Shown here piece after piece: positions 27,155 through 35,959 of a stretch of 64,000 bases of DNA. The DNA comes from Rubrivivax sp. GTDB taxonomy: Bacteria > Pseudomonadota > Gammaproteobacteria > Burkholderiales > Burkholderiaceae_C. Below the pieces are notes generated by a model that made no database searches, was not told the DNA's origin, and saw only the letters and a program-made list of their open reading frames with translations. Location: positions 1 to 64,000 of the forward strand of contig JALHPF010000014.1 in assembly GCA_022842595.1 (NCBI GenBank). Direction: 5' to 3'. Position 1 is the stretch's first letter, and each line of letters starts with the position of its first letter. The position numbers and the translations under genes were made by a program.

Positions 27155-29172
27155 AACTGCGCAAAGAACTCTGGTTCGGCTTCACCCTGATGGGGCTGAT
27201 CGTGGCCGCCGCGCTGACCATGCTCGTCAGCGTCGACCAGATCACCAACGGCCACATCGGCCTGCTGATGCTGTCGCTGGTGGTGGTGGCCATCATGCTG
27301 GGCTTTCCCACGGCCTTCACGCTGATGGGCATGGGCATGCTGTTCGCCTATTTCGCCTACCACTCGGGCGGCCAATCGGTCGAAGGCGCGATGCGGCAGA
27401 CGCTCGACCTGATGGTGCAGCGCGCCTTCTCCGTGATGAACAGCGACGTGCTGATCGCGATTCCGCTGTTCGTGTTCATGGGCTACCTGGTCGAGCGCGC
27501 CAACCTCATCTCCAAGCTCTTCTCGAGCCTGCATCTGGCGCTGGCACGGGTACCCGGCTCCCTGGCCGTGGCCACTCTGGTGACCTGCGCGGTGTTCGCC
27601 ACAGCCACCGGCATCGTGGGCGCCGTGGTCACGTTGATGGGCCTGCTGGCGCTGCCGCAGATGCTGCGCGCGGGCTACGACGTGCGCCTGTCGGCCGGCG
27701 CCATCACCGCGGGCGGCTGCCTGGGCATCCTGATTCCACCGAGCGTGCTGCTCATCGTCTACGGCGCCACGGCCGGGGTTTCGGTGGTCAAGCTGTATGC
27801 CGGTGCATTGTTCCCTGGCTTGATGCTGGCGGGGCTGTACATCGTCTACGTCATCATCGTCGCCAAGCTCAAGCCCGCCATGGCGCCGCCGCTGTCGGCC
27901 GAGGCCGCCTTCGTGCCGATTCCGGAGAAACTGGCGCAGGTCGGCGCCACCGGCAGCGCCCGTGCGCTGCCTGGCCTGCTGGCCGCACTGAAGGGCAAGC
28001 GCAACCAGAACGTCAGCACCGGCTACCTGCTCAAGCAGTTGTTCATCGCGCTGATGCCCTTGATCCTGTTCACGGTGGTCTCGCTCTGGAGCTACCAGAC
28101 CGTGACGCGGGCCGCGCCGGTCGAGGCCGAGGCCGGACTCGAACAGATGGGCGGTGGCTTCGAGCGCGAGTCGGGCTCCAGGGGTGGCCTGGCCGAGCCG
28201 CCAACCGAAAGCGGCGGCCTGGCCGAACCTCCCGGCGCCAGCGAAGGCACGGGCCTGGCCGAGCCTCCGGGCGCGGCGCAGGACAGCGCCTCGCAGCCGG
28301 CAGCCTCGGGCGGCTTGAGCGAGCCCCCCGGCGCCATCCCGGCCAGTGCTGCGGGAGCAACGGGCGAAGCGGCGACGACGCCAGCCCCGGCCGGCGCCGG
28401 TGCCGGCCCTGAACGCCAACCCGCGCCGCAAGGCTTCTGGATTGGCCTGGGCGTCGGCGCCGCGGCCATGCTCATCTACTACGGCTTGCTCAGCTTCGCC
28501 CGGCTGGAGATCTTCAAGATGCTGCTCAGCAGCTTCTTCCCTCTGCTGGTGATGATCCTGGCCGTGCTGGGCTCCATCGTCTTCGGCCTGGCCACCCCCA
28601 CCGAGGCCGCGGCCATCGGCGCGCTGGGCGGCTTCCTGCTGGCGGCGGCCTACCGGCAGCTGAACCTGACGGTGGTGAAGGAGAGCGTGTTCCTGACAGC
28701 CAAGACCAGTGCCATGGTGTGCTGGCTGTTCGTGGGTTCAGCCATCTTCTCGGCGGCCTTCGCGCTGTTGGGCGGGCAGGAACTGGTGGAAAACTGGGTG
28801 CTGGGCATGAACCTCACCCAGACCGAGTTCCTGATCCTGAGCCAGGTGATCATCTTCATCCTGGGCTGGCCGCTGGAATGGACCGAGATCATCGTGATCT
28901 TCATGCCGATCTTCATCCCGCTGCTCGACAACTTCGGCGTCGACCCGCTGTTCTTCGGCCTGCTGGTGGCCCTGAACCTGCAAACGGCCTTCCTGAGCCC
29001 GCCGGTGGCGATGAGCGCCTTCTACCTGAAGGGCGTGGCACCCAAGCACGTGACGCTGAACCAGATCTTCGCGGGAATGCTGCCCTTCATGGGCATCCAG
29101 GTCGTTGCCATCATCCTGCTGTACCAGTTCCCGGCCATCGGCATGTGGCTGCCGAGCGTGCTGTACAAGTAA
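27151..29172 (+). CDS. dctM: TRAP transporter large permease subunit with a repeat-bearing insert
   Basis: The DctM subunit here has 673 aa against roughly 430-450 for a plain family member. The N-terminal part carries typical helices (GLLMLSLVVVAIMLGFPTAF, SDVLIAIPLFVFMGYLVERA, ITAGGCLGILIPPSVLLIVY). The C-terminal part resumes with ASVF-like helices, LATPTEAAAIGALGGFLLAA and NLQTAFLSPPVAMSAFYLKG. Between them lies an extra region containing two additional helices and about 100 residues (323-426) of Gly/Ala/Pro-rich sequence with four GLAEPP/GLSEPP repeats. The enlarged central loop is seen in some relatives of TakM; the repeats look peculiar. Confidence 0.9.
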   Translation: MKLRKELWFGFTLMGLIVAAALTMLVSVDQITNGHIGLLMLSLVVVAIMLGFPTAFTLMGMGMLFAYFAYHSGGQSVEGAMRQTLDLMVQRAFSVMNSDVLIAIPLFVFMGYLVERANLISKLFSSLHLALARVPGSLAVATLVTCAVFATATGIVGAVVTLMGLLALPQMLRAGYDVRLSAGAITAGGCLGILIPPSVLLIVYGATAGVSVVKLYAGALFPGLMLAGLYIVYVIIVAKLKPAMAPPLSAEAAFVPIPEKLAQVGATGSARALPGLLAALKGKRNQNVSTGYLLKQLFIALMPLILFTVVSLWSYQTVTRAAPVEAEAGLEQMGGGFERESGSRGGLAEPPTESGGLAEPPGASEGTGLAEPPGAAQDSASQPAASGGLSEPPGAIPASAAGATGEAATTPAPAGAGAGPERQPAPQGFWIGLGVGAAAMLIYYGLLSFARLEIFKMLLSSFFPLLVMILAVLGSIVFGLATPTEAAAIGALGGFLLAAAYRQLNLTVVKESVFLTAKTSAMVCWLFVGSAIFSAAFALLGGQELVENWVLGMNLTQTEFLILSQVIIFILGWPLEWTEIIVIFMPIFIPLLDNFGVDPLFFGLLVALNLQTAFLSPPVAMSAFYLKGVAPKHVTLNQIFAGMLPFMGIQVVAIILLYQFPAIGMWLPSVLYK

Positions 29173-29208
29173 GAAAAAGGCCCGCCAGCGCGGGAGCGCT
29201 GGCGGGCC
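29171..29208 (-). terminator. Intrinsic terminator for the leftward Rrf2 gene
   Basis: GGCCCGCCAGCG (29179-29190) pairs perfectly with CGCTGGCGGGCC (29197-29208) with a 6-nt loop. On the minus strand the stem is followed by CCTTTTTCTT, a U-tract, so it terminates transcripts coming from the Rrf2 gene. It may act weakly in the other direction for dctM. Confidence 0.8.
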
Positions 29209-29247
29209 TGTCGTGGGGCAGCGGCGCACTGGCCGCTTGTTTCAGCT

Positions 29248-29760
29248 TCAGCGCGCGAACGACCGGCCGAAGGCAAACACCGAGTTCGGAGCGCGTGAAG
29301 GCAGCGCCTTCACCAGCGGCTTGACCGGTTCGGCACGGCGCGGCGTGGCTGCCGGCTCGATGCTGACGCCCTTGGCCTGCTGTTCCTGCACCAGGCTGTG
29401 CAGCGAGACCGTGGCCATCTGCTCGCGCATCACCTGGTTCAGGCGCAGCCACAGCTCGCGCGAGGGGCCGGTGTCTTCGGCGGCATGGCTTTCGCTGTCG
29501 GCAAGATCGTCGACGGCGCAGACGATGTCTGCCACCGAGATCTCTTCAGCCGTACGGCCCAGCGTGTAGCCGCCGCCCGGGCCGCGGGTGCTGACCACCA
29601 TGCCCTGCTGCCGCAGGCGGGCGAAGAGCTGTTCCAGATAGGACAGCGAGACGCCCTGACGAGCGCCGATCGCGGCCAGCGCCACGGGGCCGGCGTGCTG
29701 GCGAAGCGCCAGGTCGATCATCGCGTTGACCGCGTAGCGGCCTTTGGTGGACATGCGCAT
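29248..29760 (-). CDS. Rrf2 family transcriptional regulator lacking Fe-S cysteines
   Basis: The protein (170 aa) begins MRMSTKGRYAVNAMIDLALR and has the Rrf2 winged helix (LAAIGARQGVSLSYLEQLFA, GPGGGYTLGRTAEEISVADI). It resembles IscR in the DNA-binding half. Where IscR has three cluster-binding cysteines, this protein reads LADSESHAAEDTGPSRELW, with no cysteine. Only one Cys occurs nearby (IVCAVDD). It is therefore unlikely to carry an IscR-type [2Fe-2S] cluster. The start at 29760 follows AGGAG with 6-nt spacing. No isc genes are adjacent. Confidence 0.88.
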   Translation of the reverse strand: MRMSTKGRYAVNAMIDLALRQHAGPVALAAIGARQGVSLSYLEQLFARLRQQGMVVSTRGPGGGYTLGRTAEEISVADIVCAVDDLADSESHAAEDTGPSRELWLRLNQVMREQMATVSLHSLVQEQQAKGVSIEPAATPRRAEPVKPLVKALPSRAPNSVFAFGRSFAR

Positions 29761-29908
29761 GGCTAGCTCCTGGGGGAAAGCGGTTGGAAAACGAGACAAC
29801 AGCAGACTGAAATCTAGGGCAGGTGGCGACTCGAGTAAATTCGAGTTTTAGGGCTATTTCACTTCGGCTTTCTCGAAGTGATTTCCGACGCAGCGAGGGA
29901 ACTTCCGG

Positions 29909-30808
29909 ATGAACTACAAACATCTGCATTACTTCTGGGCCGCGGCCAAGGCCGGGGGCGTGACTCGCGCCGCAGAGCAGCTGTTCACGACGCCGCAAAC
30001 GCTGTCCGGGCAGATCAAGCTGTTGGAAGACCGTCTCGGGCGCAAGTTGTTCCGCAAAAAGGGTCGCGAACTTGAACTCACTGAAGACGGCCGCGTGGCG
30101 CTGGGCTACGCCGAAGACATCTTCACCCTGGGCGGCGAGCTTGAAGCGGCCCTGCGCGACCGCGGCGACGGCGGGCGGCGGACGGTGGAATTCCGTGTTG
30201 GCGTGGCCGATTCCGTGGCCAAGCCCGTGGCCTACCGCCTGCTGGAGCCGGCGCTGAACCTCAGCGACCCGGTCCACATGGTCTGCCACGAGTGGAAGTT
30301 CGCTGACCTGTTGGCCGAACTGGCCTTGCACCGGCTCGACCTGGTGATCGCCGACGAACCGGTGTCGCGCCGCGTCAGCGTGCAAGCCTTCAACCACCGC
30401 CTGGGCACCTCGACGATGAGCTTCTTTTCCGCGCCGGCGCTCACGGCACAGCTCGATGGCCCGTTCCCAGGCTGCCTGAACGGCGCACCCATGCTGATCC
30501 CCAGCCCGGCGTCTTCGGTGCGTTCGCAATTCGACGCCTGGCTGAAGCGCCATCGCCTGCAGCCGCGGGTGATCGGCGAGTTCGACGACGGCGCATTGAT
30601 GAAGGCCTTCGGCCGCGAAGGCCGCGGCGTGTTCATTTCGCCTTCGGTCGTGGAAAACCAGACAGCCCAACAGTACGGCGTGCAGATCCTCGGGCGCAGC
30701 AACGAACTGGTCGAGAACTTCTACGCTATCTCGGTGGAACGCCGGATCACCCACCCTTGCGTGGCGGCCATCACGCAGTCGGCACGCGGCGAGCTGTTCA
30801 ACGGCTGA
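29909..30808 (+). CDS. nhaR: LysR-type regulator, NhaR-like
   Basis: The protein (299 aa) starts MNYKHLHYFWAAAKAGGVTR, followed by AAEQLFTTPQTLSGQIKLLE, the HTH typical of NhaR rather than generic LysR proteins. The effector domain has VHMVCHEWKFADLLAELALH and a C-terminus like NhaR (GVQILGRSNELVENFYAISV). NhaR in enterics activates the Na+/H+ antiporter gene nhaA in response to sodium. No antiporter gene lies here, so the regulon is unknown and the name is by similarity only. It is divergent from the Rrf2 gene across 148 bp. Confidence 0.87.
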   Translation: MNYKHLHYFWAAAKAGGVTRAAEQLFTTPQTLSGQIKLLEDRLGRKLFRKKGRELELTEDGRVALGYAEDIFTLGGELEAALRDRGDGGRRTVEFRVGVADSVAKPVAYRLLEPALNLSDPVHMVCHEWKFADLLAELALHRLDLVIADEPVSRRVSVQAFNHRLGTSTMSFFSAPALTAQLDGPFPGCLNGAPMLIPSPASSVRSQFDAWLKRHRLQPRVIGEFDDGALMKAFGREGRGVFISPSVVENQTAQQYGVQILGRSNELVENFYAISVERRITHPCVAAITQSARGELFNG

Positions 30809-30951
30809 GCGGCTGCCTGCCAACCGGCCTGTCGGCTTCGAATGCAACCTGTCGGACCGCTGGCGCGCTGCGTCGACTGGCCCTGGCGCCGGCCAGGCTG
30901 CTGCGTACAGTGCAAAGCATCGGCACCCGCCTACCAGACCCGTCCATCCCC

Positions 30952-32457
30952 ATGACCCCGACGCCGCCACCCAGCCCGTACAGCCAGCCGCCCAGTGCCT
31001 GGCGCAGTCGCTGGCAGGCCTTCGCCGCCGGTGCCATCCGGGCCTTTCACGCCTACGCCAACTGGCTGGTCAGCATCAGCTGGCGGCGCTTCATCGTGCT
31101 GTCGTTCCTGCTGCTGGTGACGGTGGCCATCCTGCATGACTCGCCACCGTTCACCTGGCGTGTCGAGCAGGAAGTGCCGGCGAAGCGCATCGTCATCCCG
31201 CCGCGCATGCCGGCCCCGCCGGCCGCCCCGGCCCCCGCCGCACCGCCGGCCCCGGCAGGCCGCAGCATCGAACCCACACCCGGCGTGCGCATCGACATCC
31301 CACCCGGCATGAGGCCGGGCGACGGCACCGGGCTGGACATCAGCATCGGCAAGGACGGCGTCCGCATCACCGCCAAGCCCGCGGCCGACGCGGCATCTGC
31401 CGCCCAAGCTGCGGCCTCGGAAGCGGCGCGCGCTGCCGAAGCCATGGCCTCGGCCGCCGAGGGTCTGCGCATCACGATGCCGCCGGGTGCCGACAGCGCA
31501 GAAATCCGCGACGCGATCGAGGAAGCCAAACGCGACCTGGCCGACGCCGTACGCGAAGCCCGCCGCGACGCCGAACAGGCCGCCCGTGACGCCGAACAGG
31601 CCCGCCGCGACGCCGAGGAAGCCATCCGCGACATGGCCGAGGCGAACGAAGGCCCGCGCACCCGCACCACCCGTGTGGGCGTGGGCGACTTCATGATGAA
31701 CTTCACCATCGTCTGGCTGCTGGCCTCGCTGATCCTGAAGATCACCTACAAGGGCCGCATCGTCGCCGAGGTGAAGGCCGCACAGGCCACCGAAACGGCC
31801 GAGGCCGAATCGCTGAAGCGGCAGGTCGTCGAAGCCCGCATGGCCGCGATGCAGGCGCAGGTGGAGCCGCACTTCCTGTTCAACACCCTGGCCAGCATCG
31901 ACCACCTGATCGAGACCGACCCGCCGCGCGCCAGCCAGATGCAGAAGAACCTGATCGCGCTGCTGCGCGCCAGCATGCCGACCATGCGTGAAGCCAACGG
32001 CCATGGCGGCGGCACGCAAGGTGTGCGCGACCTGGGGCGTGAGCTGGCCGTGATCCGGCCCTACCTCGAGATCCTCAAGGTGAGAATGGAAGAGAGGCTG
32101 ACAACGCAGATCGACGTGCCCGACGGCCTGCTGTCGGCCGAGTTCCCGCCGATGATGATCCAGACCCTGGTCGAGAACGCCATCAAGCATGGCCTGGAAC
32201 CCAAGGCCGAAGGCGGCAGCCTGCGCGTGGCCGCCGAAGTCGTCCACGGCAAGCTGGCGGTCAGCGTGGCCGACACCGGCCTGGGCTTCGGCCGCGCCGC
32301 CACCGCCGGCACCGGCGTTGGCCTGGCCAACATCCGCGAACGCCTGCAGCTGCTGTTCGGGCCCAGGGCCACGCTGACGGTGGCCGAGAACCAGCCCAGC
32401 GGGACTCGAGTGACGATCACCGTGCCCTACAAGCCGGTCGAAGGCGCCGGCGCCTGA
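30952..32457 (+). CDS. LytS-type sensor histidine kinase with long periplasmic coiled coil
   Basis: From the ATG at 30952 the product has 501 aa. TM1 is at about 46-62 (RFIVLSFLLLVTVAILHD) and TM2 at about 249-266 (FTIVWLLASLILKITY). Between them are a Pro/Ala-rich stretch and a charged alanine-rich helix with repeats DAEQAARDAEQARRDAEEA. After TM2 come the His_kinase phosphoacceptor region (QVEPHFLFNTLASIDHLIE, His near 307) and an ATPase domain (VENAIKHGLEPKAEGG, DTGLGFG, GVGLANIRERL). It pairs with the LytTR response regulator two genes downstream. Confidence 0.92.
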   Translation: MTPTPPPSPYSQPPSAWRSRWQAFAAGAIRAFHAYANWLVSISWRRFIVLSFLLLVTVAILHDSPPFTWRVEQEVPAKRIVIPPRMPAPPAAPAPAAPPAPAGRSIEPTPGVRIDIPPGMRPGDGTGLDISIGKDGVRITAKPAADAASAAQAAASEAARAAEAMASAAEGLRITMPPGADSAEIRDAIEEAKRDLADAVREARRDAEQAARDAEQARRDAEEAIRDMAEANEGPRTRTTRVGVGDFMMNFTIVWLLASLILKITYKGRIVAEVKAAQATETAEAESLKRQVVEARMAAMQAQVEPHFLFNTLASIDHLIETDPPRASQMQKNLIALLRASMPTMREANGHGGGTQGVRDLGRELAVIRPYLEILKVRMEERLTTQIDVPDGLLSAEFPPMMIQTLVENAIKHGLEPKAEGGSLRVAAEVVHGKLAVSVADTGLGFGRAATAGTGVGLANIRERLQLLFGPRATLTVAENQPSGTRVTITVPYKPVEGAGA

Positions 32458-32486
32458 AACCACACACCCACGCAGGAGCCAACGAG

Positions 32487-32918
32487 ATGAACACCACCCT
32501 GAACGCCCCGATTCCCACCCGCCGTCCTGCGCCATCGCGCCGCTGGCTGTGGTTCGCGCTGTTCACCCTGGCCATGGCACTGGTGGCATGGGGTGCGTGG
32601 GCGCTGGGCAGCACGCTCTGGGCCGAGGCCAACGGCCTGCACAGCGACTTCGACGTCACCGTCAACGGCCAGCCCTGGCATGGCGACGGCCTGGGCGGCA
32701 TGCTGGGCTGGGCCATCGGCGCCACGGTGGTGGCGGTAGTCTTGCTGGTGGCCTTGACGGTGGTGCTGCCGATGGCGCTGGGGGCTGTGTTGCTGGGTGT
32801 GCTGCTGATCGTCGGCCTGGTGGTCGGCGTGGTGGCGCTGCCGGTGCTGCTGGTGCTGGCCTTGCTGCTGTCGCCGCTTCTGGCGCTGGCGGGCCTGGCC
32901 TGGATGCTGTTTGCCTGA
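32487..32918 (+). CDS. Small membrane protein between kinase and response regulator
   Basis: The product has 143 aa. One N-terminal helix (LWFALFTLAMALVAWGAWAL) is followed by a short polar loop (NGLHSDFDVTVNGQPWHGDG) and then nearly continuous hydrophobic sequence to the C-terminus, probably three more helices. No family is recognised. Its place inside the two-component operon, 29 bp after the kinase and 27 bp before the regulator, suggests an accessory role in sensing. An AGGAG precedes the ATG. Confidence 0.8.
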   Translation: MNTTLNAPIPTRRPAPSRRWLWFALFTLAMALVAWGAWALGSTLWAEANGLHSDFDVTVNGQPWHGDGLGGMLGWAIGATVVAVVLLVALTVVLPMALGAVLLGVLLIVGLVVGVVALPVLLVLALLLSPLLALAGLAWMLFA

Positions 32919-32945
32919 AGCCGTACCTGCCCTAGCATCATCGCC

Positions 32946-33824
32946 ATGCAAACCACCCGCCCCACCGCCGTACTGGCCGACGACGAACGCCTGATGCGCG
33001 ACCAGTTGCGCGCCCGCCTCACGGAAGTCTGGCCCGAACTGGACATCGTCGCAGAGGCCAAGAATGGCCTGGAAGCGGTGCAGCTGGTCGACGTGCACCG
33101 GCCCGATATCGTCTTCCTTGACATCCGCATGCCGGGCCTGACCGGTGTCGACGCCGCGCGCCAGATTGCCCAGCTGGGGCCTCGCACCAACGAGAGTACG
33201 AACGAAAGCGCGGACGGCAGCAACGACGGCAACAACAACGACGACGACGGCGAACCGCTGCTTCCGGAGATCGTGTTCATCACCGCCTACGACCAGTACG
33301 CGGTGGAAGCCTTCGAGCAGGGCGTGGTCGACTATGTGCTCAAGCCCGCCGAACGCGACCGCCTGCTGCTGACGGTGCAGCGCCTGCAGCAGCGCCTGGC
33401 CGCACGCCGCGCCGGCCTGGAGGCCGATGCCCCGGCGCGGCCGCTGCAGCAGCTGCTGCACCAGCTGTCGGCGCAGATGAACCCGGGCAAGGCCGCCAGC
33501 TACCTGCAGTGGATCCAGGCCACCGTGGGCCAGACGATCCAGATGATCCCGGTCGAGGAAGTGCTGTTCTTCGTCAGCGACGAGAAGTACACGCGGGTGC
33601 AGACGGCGCAGGTGGAAGCACTGATCCGAAAGCCCATCAAGGAACTGGTCGACGAGCTCGACCCGCAGCTGTTCTGGCAGATCCACCGCAGCACGCTGGT
33701 GGCGGTGAAAGCGATCTCGGGCGTGACCCGCGACTTCCGAGGCCGCCAGATCGTCAGCGTGAAGGGCCACAACGAGAAGCTCGAAGTCAGCCGCAGCTAC
33801 ACCGGGCTGTTCAAGGGGATGTAG
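32946..33824 (+). CDS. LytTR-type response regulator
   Basis: The protein (292 aa) has an N-terminal receiver domain (AVLADDERLMRDQLRARL, phosphoacceptor Asp near 59 in PDIVFLDIRMPGLTGVDAAR, KPAERDRLLL with the conserved Lys). A C-terminal LytTR DNA-binding domain follows (EEVLFFVSDEKYTRVQ, QLFWQIHRSTLVAVKAISGV, VSVKGHNEKLEVSRSY). An Asn/Asp/Ser-rich stretch (residues 81-103) is inserted in the receiver domain before PEIVFITAYDQYAVEAFEQG. It is probably phosphorylated by the kinase of the same operon. Confidence 0.93.
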   Translation: MQTTRPTAVLADDERLMRDQLRARLTEVWPELDIVAEAKNGLEAVQLVDVHRPDIVFLDIRMPGLTGVDAARQIAQLGPRTNESTNESADGSNDGNNNDDDGEPLLPEIVFITAYDQYAVEAFEQGVVDYVLKPAERDRLLLTVQRLQQRLAARRAGLEADAPARPLQQLLHQLSAQMNPGKAASYLQWIQATVGQTIQMIPVEEVLFFVSDEKYTRVQTAQVEALIRKPIKELVDELDPQLFWQIHRSTLVAVKAISGVTRDFRGRQIVSVKGHNEKLEVSRSYTGLFKGM

Positions 33825-33836
33825 GCCGCTGCCGGT

Positions 33837-35894
33837 TCAGGCGATGGGCGTGGAGGCGCCCGCCCTGGCTGCCATCGCGTCGCGCAGCTTCTTCAAGCGT
33901 TCACGCGGGTCGCCCTTGTCGACGGCTTCGTCGAGCTTCATTTCCTTGACGAAGCGGCTGGGCACACCCTGCACCGTGTCGCGGCCCTTCTTGCGCCGGC
34001 GCAACGTGCTCACCAGCAGCGTCTGGCGGGCGCGCGTGATGCCCACGTACATCAGCCGGCGCTCTTCTTCCAGGCGTTCGGGCGTCATCTCGCTGGCGTC
34101 TTCACTGCCGCTCTTGAACGGCAGCAGCCCTTCGTTCACGCCCACCAGCATCACGTGCGGCCATTCCAGACCCTTGGCGGCGTGCAAGGTCGACAGCGTC
34201 ACCACGTCCTGGTCGTCGCCGCGTTCGGCCAGGCTGATGATGACGCTGATGGTCTGCGCCACCTGCAGCACGGTCTGGCGTTCGACTTCGAAGGTGCTGC
34301 CGCTGTCCTGCTCGGTCTGGCCGCCGCAGCGCTTGGCCATCCAGTCGATGAAGTCGAGCACGTTGGTCCAGCGTGCGGCGGCCAGCTTCTCGCTGTCCTC
34401 GCCGTCGAACAGGTGGGCTTCGTAGCGGATGTCCTTGAGCCAGCCCAGCAGCAATTCACGCGCGGGCTCGGCGCCGCTGGTGTGCTTGGCGCGCTGCTGC
34501 AGATCGTTGATCTCGCGACCGAACTGCTGCAGTCCTTCCACGGCCTTGCCCTTGAGCGACATCGCCAGGCTGGGTGAGAACAAGGCCTCGAACAGGCTCA
34601 CTTTCCACTTCGCCGCGAATTCGCCCAACGCCAGCAGCGTCTGGTGTCCGATGCCACGCTTGGGTGTGGTGACGGCGCGCAGGAAGGCCGGGTCGTCGTC
34701 GGGGTTCACGAGCAGGCGCAGCCAGGCGCACAGGTCCTTGATTTCGGCGCGGTCGAAGAAACTCTGCCCGCCAGACACCTTGTACGGGATCTGCGCCGCG
34801 CGCAGCTTCTGCTCGAACACGCGAGCCTGGTGGTTGGCGCGGTAGAGGATGGCAAAGCTGGAAAGGGTGTTGTTGCCGTCCTCGGAGCGCAGCGCCTGGA
34901 TGCGCGAGACCATGCGCTCGGCTTCGTGTTCCTCGCCGTCGCAGTGCAGCACGCGCACGGGCTCGCCGTCGCCGAACTCGCTCCACAGCTTCTTCTCGAA
35001 GATCTTCGGGTTGTTGGCGATCACCGCATTCGCCGCGCGCAGGATGTGGCCGGTGCTGCGGTAGTTCTGCTCCAGTGCAATCACCTTGAGTTGCGGGAAG
35101 TCCTGCGGCAGCCGCTTCAGGTTGTCCAGCGTGGCACCGCGCCAACCGTAGATGGACTGGTCGTCGTCGCCCACCGCGGTGAAGCGGCCGCGTTCGCCCA
35201 CCAGCATCTTCAGCAGTTCGTACTGCACGGCGTTGGTGTCCTGGTATTCGTCCACCAGCACATGGCCGAATTGGGCCTGCCACTTGGCGCGCAGTTCCGG
35301 CTGCTGCTGCAGCAGGCGCAGCGGCAGCAGGATCAGGTCGTCGAAGTCGACGGCCTGGTAGGCCTGCAGGCGTTCCTGGTAGCGCAGCATCACGGCGGCG
35401 GCCACGCGAGCGTCGGCATCGTCGGCCACGGCGGCGGCGCCGTCGGCATTCAGGCCCTGGTTCTTCCAGCCGCTGATGGCCCACTGCCAGCGCTTGGCCA
35501 CGGCGGCGTCGGTGGTGCCGCCGGCGTCGCGCAGCACACCGAGCACGTCGTCGCTGTCGAGGATGCTGAACTGCGGCTTCAGCCCCGCCGCCTGGCCGTC
35601 ACTGCGCAGCAGACGCACGCCGAGGCTGTGGAAGGTGCTGATGGCGAGGTCGCGCGCGGCGCGGCCGCCGACCAGGGCCTTGGCGCGTTCACGCATCTCG
35701 GCCGCGGCCTTGTTGGTGAAGGTGATGGCGGCGATCTGCTTGGCTTCCAGCCCGCTGTGCAGCAGCTGCTCGATCTTGTGCACGATGACCCGGGTCTTGC
35801 CCGAACCAGCGCCGGCCAGCACCAGGCAGGGGCCGTGCAGGTGACGCACGGCTTCCATCTGGGCGTTGTTCAGGGTCGTCGGGAGCGCTGCCAT
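33837..35894 (-). CDS. rep: ATP-dependent DNA helicase Rep (UvrD/PcrA superfamily)
   Basis: The product (685 aa) is a 3'-5' superfamily 1A helicase that helps replication forks. The Walker A motif is GPCLVLAGAGSGKTRVIVHK near residue 30, then ITFTNKAAAEMRER (Ia), DEYQDTNAVQYELLKMLV (II), VGDDDQSIYGWRGA (III), LEQNYRSTGHILRAAN (IV), TLHAAKGLEWPHVMLVGVNE (V) and RRLMYVGITRARQTL (VI). The size and N-terminus favour Rep over UvrD. It converges with the response regulator gene, leaving only 12 bp between stops. Confidence 0.95.
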   Translation of the reverse strand: MAALPTTLNNAQMEAVRHLHGPCLVLAGAGSGKTRVIVHKIEQLLHSGLEAKQIAAITFTNKAAAEMRERAKALVGGRAARDLAISTFHSLGVRLLRSDGQAAGLKPQFSILDSDDVLGVLRDAGGTTDAAVAKRWQWAISGWKNQGLNADGAAAVADDADARVAAAVMLRYQERLQAYQAVDFDDLILLPLRLLQQQPELRAKWQAQFGHVLVDEYQDTNAVQYELLKMLVGERGRFTAVGDDDQSIYGWRGATLDNLKRLPQDFPQLKVIALEQNYRSTGHILRAANAVIANNPKIFEKKLWSEFGDGEPVRVLHCDGEEHEAERMVSRIQALRSEDGNNTLSSFAILYRANHQARVFEQKLRAAQIPYKVSGGQSFFDRAEIKDLCAWLRLLVNPDDDPAFLRAVTTPKRGIGHQTLLALGEFAAKWKVSLFEALFSPSLAMSLKGKAVEGLQQFGREINDLQQRAKHTSGAEPARELLLGWLKDIRYEAHLFDGEDSEKLAAARWTNVLDFIDWMAKRCGGQTEQDSGSTFEVERQTVLQVAQTISVIISLAERGDDQDVVTLSTLHAAKGLEWPHVMLVGVNEGLLPFKSGSEDASEMTPERLEEERRLMYVGITRARQTLLVSTLRRRKKGRDTVQGVPSRFVKEMKLDEAVDKGDPRERLKKLRDAMAARAGASTPIA

Positions 35895-35959
35895 GGCCGC
35901 GGGATGTTAGCCCGCGGCCGCCTGAACCCGGAAAGAGCCGGCCAGACCCGGCCGCCCGG

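Noticed and set aside
31540..31640. CRISPR-like or satellite DNA repeat
   Set aside because: The periodic gccgaacaggcccgccgcgac pattern is imperfect and in frame with the kinase coiled coil; it is coding, not an array.
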